From positions 1-64,000 of the forward strand of contig JAFZFZ010000103.1 of assembly GCA_017557005.1 (NCBI GenBank): 64,000 nucleotides of DNA, in the 5' to 3' direction. Position numbers and translations under genes: made by a program. The DNA is from Bacteroidaceae bacterium (GTDB taxonomy: Bacteria > Bacteroidota > Bacteroidia > Bacteroidales > Bacteroidaceae). The notes beneath the pieces were generated by a model that was not told the origin of the DNA, searched no databases, and saw only the letters and a list, made by a program, of their open reading frames with translations. Shown here in pieces: positions 44,475 to 52,124 of the stretch; within the stretch, counting starts at the first letter, position 1, and every line of letters begins with the position of its first letter.

Positions 44475-45146
44475 TTAGAATTTTACGTTTCTACGCGCCC
44501 AATGCACTGCCGCATAAGCCATTGGCGTACCGAAGAAGGCCTCAATGGCAAGTTTCATGAAATACTGCGTCAGCAACATCATTACAAGATCATGCGTACT
44601 TACCACACCTGCAAAGGCGATAAGTACGAAAGGCAACGTATCACACAGATACCCCACCACGGAGCTACCTATGGTTCGTATCCATAGATGACGTCCTCCC
44701 GTCTTGGCCTTGATTCGTACCATAAACCAGGCATTAGAGAGCTCACCACAGAGGAATCCCGCCAATGAGCCCAGCACGATACGCGGCACATAAGAGAACA
44801 CCGCATCATAGGCTGTAGCCGTACCATCCAAGTAGTCGGGCGAAGGCAGCCACACACCAATCTGCGTACAGGCAACCAATATGATATTACATAAGAAAGT
44901 GAGCCATATCACCCGCTTAGCCGTACGATATCCCCATAACTCGGTAAGCACATCACCCAGCATATAAGCAAAGGGAAAAGTGATGGTTCCCGCATCGAAA
45001 TAGAAAAAATTAAAGAATCCTATGACCTTGACAGCCATAACGTTGGATACCAAATACAACGTCACAAATAACGCTGTCACTATCAGCAACAATGTTTCGG
45101 CGCTGATCTTTCGGTTTTTGAAAGGGTTTTCCGAGACCTTATCCAT
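44475..45146 (-). CDS. Queuosine precursor transporter (YhhQ/QPTR family)
   Basis: A 223-residue inner-membrane protein with six hydrophobic segments. Family features are LVSNVMAVKVIGFF, TFPFAYMLGDVLTELWGYRTAKRVIWL and GGRHLWIRTIGSSVVGYLCDTLPFVLIAF. Such proteins import preQ0, preQ1 or queuine for tRNA modification. The ATG at 45146 is used; the upstream TTG overlaps the minus-strand -7 box TACTTTTG (45208-45201). It precedes the radical SAM gene in a two-gene unit. Confidence 0.9.
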   Translation of the reverse strand: MDKVSENPFKNRKISAETLLLIVTALFVTLYLVSNVMAVKVIGFFNFFYFDAGTITFPFAYMLGDVLTELWGYRTAKRVIWLTFLCNIILVACTQIGVWLPSPDYLDGTATAYDAVFSYVPRIVLGSLAGFLCGELSNAWFMVRIKAKTGGRHLWIRTIGSSVVGYLCDTLPFVLIAFAGVVSTHDLVMMLLTQYFMKLAIEAFFGTPMAYAAVHWARRNVKF

Positions 45147-45200
45147 AAATATATTTTTTTGACAGCTCCAATCCAAGATTGGGAACCATGATTTGCGGTA

Positions 45201-45208
45201 CAAAAGTA
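45201..45208 (-). promoter_or_regulatory. -7 box of yhhQ-radical SAM unit
   Basis: Minus-strand TACTTTTG, 55 bases before the ATG at 45146. Confidence 0.5.
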
Positions 45209-45315
45209 ATGATTTCCTCGAAAAGACGAAAGCAATTCACTAACTTTCATACATTCAACATCGTTTTTCAGAACAAAGATTTATTAAATCTGATACAGCA
45301 TACAAGAAAAAAATG

Positions 45316-45323
45316 TAACTTTG
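45316..45323 (+). promoter_or_regulatory. -7 box of uvrA
   Basis: TAACTTTG, 24 bases before the ATG at 45347. It lies inside the upstream open frame, which supports the later start. Confidence 0.55.
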
Positions 45324-45346
45324 GCTTCTCAAAAGCAGTAACAGTC

Positions 45347-48184
45347 ATGAGCGAAGATAAATACATCCAGGTAAAAGGTGCACGTGTTAACAATCTAAAG
45401 AACATAGAGGTCAATATCCCCCGCAATAAGTTGGTGGTGGTGACTGGATTATCCGGTTCCGGCAAGTCTTCATTGGCTTTCGATACCCTCTATGCCGAGG
45501 GGCAGCGACGCTATGTCGAGAGCCTGTCATCCTATGCTCGCCAATTCTTAGGACGTATGAAAAAGCCCGAGTGTGATTTCATCAAAGGACTGCCGCCTGC
45601 TATTGCCATCGAACAGAAAGTAAGCAGCCGTAATCCTCGCTCTACCGTAGGTACATCTACCGAGATCTATGAATACCTGCGCCTGCTCTTTGCCCGTGTG
45701 GGCAAGACCTACTCCCCCGTGACTGGTCAATTGGTCAAGAAGCACGACACCGAGGATATCATAGCCTGTATGCAGACCTATAGCCCAGGTACACGCTTCA
45801 CTGTATTGGCACCACTTGTTGTGCGCGAGGGGCGCACCGCGGAAGAACAACTCACCGTAGCCATGCAGCAAGGCTTTGCGAGAGTGGAGTTCAATGGTGA
45901 AGTGATGCGCATTGAGGAGGTTCTAGAGAAAATGACAATTGACAAATCACAATTAGAGAATGATAATCTACTGAATTTGGATGGCAATAATTCGCAAGTT
46001 TCAATTGTCAATTCTCAACTAAATATCGTCATCGACCGTCTCTCTGTTGACGACAGCAAGGAGACTCTCAGCCGCCTTATCGATAGCACAGAAACGGCCT
46101 TTTATGAGGGCAGCGGCACATGTATGCTCCGTTTCTACCCAGCAGGTATCTTACATACCTTCAGCAAGCAATTTGAAGCCGACGGAATCACCTTTGAGGA
46201 ACCAACCGAGCAACTCTTCTCCTTCAATTCACCCATGGGCGCCTGCCCTACGTGTGGAGGCTTCGGCCGCGTAATCGGCATCGATGAACAATTGGTGATT
46301 CCCAACACCGCCCTGAGCGTATACGATGGTTGCGTGGTATGCTGGCGTGGAGAAAAAATGGGTGCTTGGCGCGATGAGTTTATCCGCCTTGCCGCAAGGG
46401 ACAACTTCCCCATCTTTACCCCCTATTACGAACTCACACAAGCACAGAAGGATTATCTGTGGCACGGTCCCCGCACAAAACCTTGTATAGACTCGTTCTT
46501 CAAGATGCTCGAAGAGAACCAATATAAGATACAATACCGTGTAATGCTGGCTCGCTATCGAGGCAAAACCATATGTCCCACCTGCCGTGGATCACGTTTG
46601 AAAAAGGAGGCCGAATATGTCAAGATTGGAGGGCGCAACATCTGCGAATTGGTTGACATGCCCGTAACCGAGCTGCATATCTTCTTTACCCAACTCACAC
46701 TCAACGAACACGATGCTGCTATTGCCAAACGCCTGCTCGTTGAAATCAATAGCCGACTGCAGTTCCTCCTCGACGTAGGTCTTGGTTACCTCACCCTCAA
46801 TCGCCTCAGCAATACGCTATCGGGAGGTGAGAGCCAGCGCATCAACCTCGTCACTTCATTGGGTAGTCCGCTCGTAGGCTCACTCTACATCCTCGACGAA
46901 CCCTCTATTGGTCTTCATAGCCGCGATACAGATAAACTCATCCGTGTGCTCCGCCAGTTGCAAGAGGCCGGCAATACGGTGGTAGTAGTAGAGCACGACG
47001 AGGACATTATTCGACGTGCCGACTACATCATTGACGTAGGTCCTCATGCAGGTCGTTTGGGTGGAGAGATCGTATACCAAGGCGACATGCACGATCTGCA
47101 GCCCGGCACCGATAGTCATACCGTGCGCTACCTCCTGGGCGAGGAGACAATAGCCGTACCAGCCACACGCCGCCCATGGAACAACTACATTGAGGTACGC
47201 GGTGCTCGTCACCACAACCTCAAGGGCATCGACGTCAAGTTTCCCCTCAATGTGATGACCGTAGTGACGGGTGTCAGCGGTTCGGGCAAGAGTTCGCTCG
47301 TACGCGATGTCTTCTATAATGCACTCAAACGCATGTTCGATGAGAGTAGCGAGCGACCTGGCGAACACCTTGAATTGAAGGGCGACATCCGCATGGTAAA
47401 AGCAGTAGAGTTTGTCGACCAAAATCCCATAGGCAAGTCGTCACGCTCCAACCCCGTCACCTACCTCAAGGCCTACGACGAGATACGCAAACTCTTTGCC
47501 GAGCAGCCTCTGGCCAAACAGTTAGGCTACACAGCAGGTTACTTCTCCTTCAATAGCGAGGGAGGCCGTTGCGAAGAATGCAAGGGCGAGGGCACCATCA
47601 CCGTAGAGATGCAGTTTATGGCCGACCTCGTGCTCGAGTGTGAAGCCTGCCATGGTAAGCGCTTCAAGGCCGACACACTACTCGTGACCTATCACGACAA
47701 GAACATACACGACATTCTCGAGATGACCGTCAATCAGGCTGTAGAGTTCTTCACCGAACACGGCGCCAAAAAAGTAGTACGTCGCCTCAAGCCCTTACAA
47801 GATGTAGGTCTTGGCTATGTCAAGCTTGGGCAAAGTTCGTCAACCCTCTCGGGTGGTGAGAATCAACGCGTGAAACTCGCCTACTATCTCAGCCTCGAAA
47901 AGGCCGAGCCTACTCTGTTTATCTTCGATGAGCCAACCACAGGACTTCATTTCCACGATATCAAGCGTCTGATGCAATCGTTCGATGCACTCATCGCTCG
48001 CGGACACACCATCCTCATTATCGAGCACAACATGGAAGTCATCAAGTGCGCCGACCACCTTATTGATATAGGCCCCGAGGGTGGTGATCGTGGAGGCCAA
48101 CTCGTAGCCTGCGGAACACCCGAAGAGGTGGCCCAATGTGAAGCCTCCTATACCGGACAGTTCTTGACAGAAAAACTCCAATAG
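45347..48184 (+). CDS. uvrA: Excinuclease ABC subunit A
   Basis: A 945-residue damage-recognition ATPase of nucleotide excision repair. Two ABC modules are present: Walker [10 protein letters not shown] (34-42) and GVSGSGKSS, signatures LSGGESQRI and LSGGENQRV, Walker [12 protein letters not shown] and [11 protein letters not shown]. The second zinc module is intact (CEECKGEG ... CEACHGKR), but the first has only one CxxC (CPTCGG); the preceding pair is replaced by ITFEEPTEQ, as in a subgroup of UvrA. Residues 197-226 (from [10 protein letters not shown] to SIVNSQLN) are an in-frame insertion encoded by low-complexity CAATTGTCAATT-type repeats in the DNA-binding insertion domain region. Confidence 0.95.
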   Translation: MSEDKYIQVKGARVNNLKNIEVNIPRNKLVVVTGLSGSGKSSLAFDTLYAEGQRRYVESLSSYARQFLGRMKKPECDFIKGLPPAIAIEQKVSSRNPRSTVGTSTEIYEYLRLLFARVGKTYSPVTGQLVKKHDTEDIIACMQTYSPGTRFTVLAPLVVREGRTAEEQLTVAMQQGFARVEFNGEVMRIEEVLEKMTIDKSQLENDNLLNLDGNNSQVSIVNSQLNIVIDRLSVDDSKETLSRLIDSTETAFYEGSGTCMLRFYPAGILHTFSKQFEADGITFEEPTEQLFSFNSPMGACPTCGGFGRVIGIDEQLVIPNTALSVYDGCVVCWRGEKMGAWRDEFIRLAARDNFPIFTPYYELTQAQKDYLWHGPRTKPCIDSFFKMLEENQYKIQYRVMLARYRGKTICPTCRGSRLKKEAEYVKIGGRNICELVDMPVTELHIFFTQLTLNEHDAAIAKRLLVEINSRLQFLLDVGLGYLTLNRLSNTLSGGESQRINLVTSLGSPLVGSLYILDEPSIGLHSRDTDKLIRVLRQLQEAGNTVVVVEHDEDIIRRADYIIDVGPHAGRLGGEIVYQGDMHDLQPGTDSHTVRYLLGEETIAVPATRRPWNNYIEVRGARHHNLKGIDVKFPLNVMTVVTGVSGSGKSSLVRDVFYNALKRMFDESSERPGEHLELKGDIRMVKAVEFVDQNPIGKSSRSNPVTYLKAYDEIRKLFAEQPLAKQLGYTAGYFSFNSEGGRCEECKGEGTITVEMQFMADLVLECEACHGKRFKADTLLVTYHDKNIHDILEMTVNQAVEFFTEHGAKKVVRRLKPLQDVGLGYVKLGQSSSTLSGGENQRVKLAYYLSLEKAEPTLFIFDEPTTGLHFHDIKRLMQSFDALIARGHTILIIEHNMEVIKCADHLIDIGPEGGDRGGQLVACGTPEEVAQCEASYTGQFLTEKLQ
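45932..46025. repeat. CAATTGTCAATT-type repeat inserted in uvrA
   Basis: ATGACAATTGACAAATCAC on the left and TCAATTGTCAATTCTCAACT on the right are roughly inverted copies that keep the uvrA frame open. The same word family occurs in malQ at 61613-61643. Confidence 0.65.
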
Positions 48185-48190
48185 TTCACA

Positions 48191-49204
48191 TTAGAGACCC
48201 GTTATTATTGCCCTCGCGGTCTCAATGATTGTGTCCACACCACGAGCACGATCTTCACCACTCATGTCGACACGCACATCAGGGTAGATGCCAAATTCGG
48301 TGTGCTGCATATTCACATCAAAGGAGGGGCAAGCCGAGAAGCGTATGCTCCAGCCATTGGGAAGCTCCGATGAGAAGGGAAGACCGGAGCCTCCTCCGGT
48401 GCGATCGCCCACAATAGTGACGAGGGGGAGGATGCGCATGATCTTGACAAAGTCATTGGTAGCGCTATAGGAGCTACGGTTGGTGAGTACGCACACAGGC
48501 TTCTGCCAGCGTATGCCGTTGGAACTTTCAAGGTATACGGGCTGGGGCGAAGAAAAATCACTACGTCCTGAGCCTGTCTTGTGGCTGATATAACCTGTGA
48601 GCACTCGTTCATTGGTGAAGCGGGCGGCCAAGGTCTCGGCATAGGAGAGGTTGCCACCTCCATTGTTACGCACATCGATGATGAGTCCGCGGCAGAGAGC
48701 CAATGCATATAAACACTCATCAAGGTTGCCTTCGCCTATACCATTAGAGAAAGAGGGTATATAGATGTATCCAATATTGTCGGGAAGTATGGTATAACGC
48801 AGTCCTGATGCAATCTTATAATCGGTACCGAGGTAGTGTGCCTGTATCTCTTCGCTGAAGTTGGTGGCATAGCCTTCGCGGAAGTCCCAATAGCGAGCCA
48901 CATCGTGGGCAGCGTAGAGGTTCACATGTCCATCACGCAGTTCATCGAGCATATCGCCCAACACCTCGAAGAGTCCCGCAGTGCTCATGCCATCGGCAAT
49001 CTTACGTTTATACTTTCGATACACGGCATCCCAGTCGAGGCCATACTCTTCAGCCTTGTAGTCAAAGAAACAGTAGTGCTCATCGATAATGTTCCACAAG
49101 GCTTCGAAGTTACCAGTGGGTGTATTTTCGTAGATCTCAACTTTGGTACAGGAACTTAACATCACAGCACAGAACGCGATGATGAATCGATATTTATTTT
49201 TCAT
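48191..49204 (-). CDS. S41 family peptidase, lipoprotein
   Basis: A 337-residue protein with lipobox LSSC after a signal peptide. The tail-specific protease fold is visible: an N-terminal helical cap (EALWNIIDEHYCFFDYK), DLRDGHVNLY-like strand, GLIIDVRNNGGGN and the nucleophile region NRSSYSATNDFV, then GGGSGLPF. No PDZ domain is evident. It is probably surface or periplasmic. It is the second gene of a unit with the DUF3316 gene 12 bases upstream and is convergent with uvrA, 6 bases apart, without a visible terminator. Confidence 0.87.
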   Translation of the reverse strand: MKNKYRFIIAFCAVMLSSCTKVEIYENTPTGNFEALWNIIDEHYCFFDYKAEEYGLDWDAVYRKYKRKIADGMSTAGLFEVLGDMLDELRDGHVNLYAAHDVARYWDFREGYATNFSEEIQAHYLGTDYKIASGLRYTILPDNIGYIYIPSFSNGIGEGNLDECLYALALCRGLIIDVRNNGGGNLSYAETLAARFTNERVLTGYISHKTGSGRSDFSSPQPVYLESSNGIRWQKPVCVLTNRSSYSATNDFVKIMRILPLVTIVGDRTGGGSGLPFSSELPNGWSIRFSACPSFDVNMQHTEFGIYPDVRVDMSGEDRARGVDTIIETARAIITGL

Positions 49205-49216
49205 TGCTTACTATCA

Positions 49217-50047
49217 TCAATAAGGTATATATTTACGTGCTTCCTCCTCACGCGCCATGCGATAGAGATCCTTTACGCAGCCCAGCATCACCGAGTGGGT
49301 AAACATACGGTAATGTTGCTTGCCCAGTGTCCACTGGTAGAGGTCATTTGCAAGGGTGACGCGCAAGGTGCAGGCATGCAACTGTATATCATAGCTGAGA
49401 TTGGCACGCAGCGAAAGGTTGTTGTGAAGGGATGTCAGATGCACACAACCTTCGCTCTGTCCAAGATAGAAGATTTCGTAGTATGACTGTCCATAATCAG
49501 GGCCAAAGGCAACGCCAAGCAAAAGAAGGTCAGTCTGCAAACGCACGTTCATGGGCACATTGCGCCATGCGAAGGCATACTTGGCAATGGCCGATACGGC
49601 AAGGTTCGCTCCCAACTTGAGCTGGGCGGGATTGTTGGAGTTACGCAGGTTGTATATACCCCCTATGCGCAACTGCGCTTGCGGACCGACATAGAACGTC
49701 CAACTCTCTTTAGCTGACGCCTTATAATAATAGGAATAACTATAGTCTGCCATACCGCCTATGGTAAGTCCGCTTCCCGAAGCAGGTGTAGCGTAGTCGC
49801 CATGCAGGACAAAAAGAGACTGAGCGAACCAACGTCCAGTGGTCATTGTTGTCTGAGAAAAGTTCTCACTCATCAGTCCTACATGAGCACCTCCATAGTG
49901 CAGAGGCGATAGATATGCATCGAACATATTCGTATAACCTGCACCTACTGAGAGGCAGCGCTCTTCGAACCGATGGCTTGCAAGAGACTGAGCTGCCATA
50001 GGTAGCCATGTGCATGTAGCAATGAGTGCCAATATATATATCTTCAT
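49217..50047 (-). CDS. Outer-membrane beta-barrel-like protein (DUF3316 type)
   Basis: A 276-residue exported protein (signal peptide ending PMAAQ). The body is a series of amphipathic strands with many Tyr (TNMFDAYLSPLHYGGAHVGLMSENF, DYSYSYYYKAS, YVGPQAQLRIGGIYNLRNSNNPAQ), typical of a barrel and of the DUF3316 family. Paired with the S41 peptidase 12 bases downstream. Function unknown; the pairing suggests surface processing or sensing. Confidence 0.65.
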   Translation of the reverse strand: MKIYILALIATCTWLPMAAQSLASHRFEERCLSVGAGYTNMFDAYLSPLHYGGAHVGLMSENFSQTTMTTGRWFAQSLFVLHGDYATPASGSGLTIGGMADYSYSYYYKASAKESWTFYVGPQAQLRIGGIYNLRNSNNPAQLKLGANLAVSAIAKYAFAWRNVPMNVRLQTDLLLLGVAFGPDYGQSYYEIFYLGQSEGCVHLTSLHNNLSLRANLSYDIQLHACTLRVTLANDLYQWTLGKQHYRMFTHSVMLGCVKDLYRMAREEEARKYIPY

Positions 50048-50123
50048 TTTCTTTATTCTATTCTTTTGGCAAAGTAAATTAAGTTTTCTGAACTATGCAA
50101 ACGTATGTTGGGGATTTTTTTCG

Positions 50124-50131
50124 TACCTTCG
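50124..50131 (+). promoter_or_regulatory. -7 box (TACCTTCG) of the SLC13 permease
   Basis: TACCTTCG, 36 bases before the ATG at 50167; same TTCG variant as upstream of the GH35 and GHL10 genes. Confidence 0.5.
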
Positions 50132-50166
50132 CGCCTCGATTCAAACAACCCACAATATTACATTAA

Positions 50167-52050
50167 ATGATAACAACTGTAATCATTCTCTTGATCTCGG
50201 CCGCCCTCTTCGTCAGTGGTAAGGTGAGATCCGACTTGGTAGCCTTATGTGCCTTGTTGGCATTGCTGCTATTTCAAATATTAGGTCCTACCGAGGCGTT
50301 AGCAGGTTTCTCCAACACTACGGTAATCATGATGGTGGGCCTCTTCATTGTAGGTGGAGGTATATTCCAGACAGGACTTGCCAAGATGATTGGCGGACAA
50401 GTAATCAAGCTTGCTGGTACAAGCGAGACACGCTTGTTTCTCCTTGTGATGCTCGTGACAGCCATGATTGGTGGATTCGTGAGCAATACAGGTACCGTGG
50501 CGCTCATGCTTCCTATTGTTGTTAGTATGGCAGCCTACGCAGGCACCTCTGCACGCCGTCTGCTCATGCCCTTGGCCTTTGCCAGTAGCATGGGTGGTAT
50601 GATGACACTCATCGGTACGCCCCCTAACCTTATCATCCAGGAGACTCTGGCCAATGCCAAGGCCAACGGACTGGTACCGGCCTCACTCCCCGATATCGCC
50701 TTCTTCACCTTCCTTCCCGTGGGTATCATCACCTTGTCTGTGGGCATATTGGTGCTCATGCCCCTGACCAAAATCTTCCTTACCCCTAAGACGAGCGAGA
50801 AAAGCAGCAAGCAGGGTGGCAAGACACTGAACGAACTGGTCAAGGAGTACGGCTTGGCCGAAAACCTATTCCGCGTGCATGTCACCGAGGCTTCTAAGGT
50901 GATAGGTAACACCATCATCGACCTCGATATCCATCGTCTCTATGGCATCAACGTCATCGAGCTGCGCCGTAGCGCTGGCCACAACAAGTTTGTGCGCACA
51001 GTAAACCAGCAGTTGGCATCGCCCACCCTCGTACTGCAATTAGGTGACGTGTTATATCTCTCGGGTGAGATAGAGAAGGTGCAGCAGTTGGCCGACGACT
51101 TTGCTCTGCGCTTGATCGACAACCACACCGACGAGATTGAAGGCAGTTCATCGAATGCTTCACTCGACTTCTACGACATCGGCATCGCTGAGATTCTCAT
51201 CATGCCCTCATCATCAATGACAGGTCGTAAAATCATGGAGGTAGGCTTACGAAACAAGTTCAATATCAACGTACTCGGCATCCGACGTGATGGTCAGTAC
51301 CTGCTCCACAACCTCGGCGACGAGAAGATACACGAATCCGACGTGCTCCTCGTACAGGGAACATGGAAGGACATAGCCCGCCTGCGTGGTGAGTCCGACA
51401 ACTGGGTCGTATTGGGCGAACCTTTGCAAGAAGCTGCCAAGGTAACCCTCGACTACAAGGCTCCAGTAGCAGCATTGATTATGGTTGGCATGATTGTGAT
51501 GATGTGCGTAGACTCTATCCCCGTAGCCCCCGTCACCGCCGTGCTCTTGGCCGCCGTGATGATGGTCATCACAGGATGCGTGCGCAGCGTAGAGGCCGCC
51601 TACAAGACTATCAATTGGCAAACTATTGTGCTCTTTGCCGCCATGCTCCCTATGTCCACTGCATTGGAGAAAACAGGTGTATCGAGTGCAATTGCCGACT
51701 TTATCGTCAACACCTTCGGTGGCAGTAGTCCTCACGTTGCATTGGCTGCCGTATACTTTGCCACCTCTATCATGACCATTTTCATCAGCAACACGGTTAC
51801 CGCTGTACTCATGGCTCCCATTGCCTTGCAATGTGCTGTAGGCATTGGCGTAAGCCCCATTCCCTTCCTGTTTGCCGTCACCGTAGCAGCATCGATGTGC
51901 TTTGCGTCACCCTTCTCTACCCCACCCAATGCCCTGGTATTGCCCGCAGGCCAATACACCTTCATGGACTTCATCAAGGTAGGTCTGCCCTTGCAGGTGC
52001 TTATGGGTATCGTGATGATTTTTGCCCTTCCTTTGCTATTTGCATTTTAA
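50167..52050 (+). CDS. SLC13/DASS-family permease with two RCK_C domains
   Basis: A 627-residue inner-membrane transporter. Two transmembrane halves each carry a sodium/substrate motif (SNTGTVALMLPI and SNTVTAVLMAPIAL), with GTPPNLII and STPPNALV hairpins. Between them (about 215-400) lie two TrkA-C/RCK_C domains, which bind ligands and regulate transport. Substrates of this architecture include sulfate, dicarboxylates and possibly other anions; not predictable here. Monogenic with its own promoter and a bidirectional terminator. Confidence 0.9.
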   Translation: MITTVIILLISAALFVSGKVRSDLVALCALLALLLFQILGPTEALAGFSNTTVIMMVGLFIVGGGIFQTGLAKMIGGQVIKLAGTSETRLFLLVMLVTAMIGGFVSNTGTVALMLPIVVSMAAYAGTSARRLLMPLAFASSMGGMMTLIGTPPNLIIQETLANAKANGLVPASLPDIAFFTFLPVGIITLSVGILVLMPLTKIFLTPKTSEKSSKQGGKTLNELVKEYGLAENLFRVHVTEASKVIGNTIIDLDIHRLYGINVIELRRSAGHNKFVRTVNQQLASPTLVLQLGDVLYLSGEIEKVQQLADDFALRLIDNHTDEIEGSSSNASLDFYDIGIAEILIMPSSSMTGRKIMEVGLRNKFNINVLGIRRDGQYLLHNLGDEKIHESDVLLVQGTWKDIARLRGESDNWVVLGEPLQEAAKVTLDYKAPVAALIMVGMIVMMCVDSIPVAPVTAVLLAAVMMVITGCVRSVEAAYKTINWQTIVLFAAMLPMSTALEKTGVSSAIADFIVNTFGGSSPHVALAAVYFATSIMTIFISNTVTAVLMAPIALQCAVGIGVSPIPFLFAVTVAASMCFASPFSTPPNALVLPAGQYTFMDFIKVGLPLQVLMGIVMIFALPLLFAF

Positions 52051-52068
52051 TAGCAAGTAAGCAATAAA

Positions 52069-52113
52069 ACAATAATCCCTGCTACTGGCATGTAGCAGGG
52101 ATTATTGTTTTTA
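52069..52113. terminator. Bidirectional terminator between SLC13 gene and parC
   Basis: A 17-bp perfect stem (52069-52085 with 52092-52108), 6-base loop, T-rich on both sides. Confidence 0.92.
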
Positions 52114-52124
52114 CATCATTCCGA

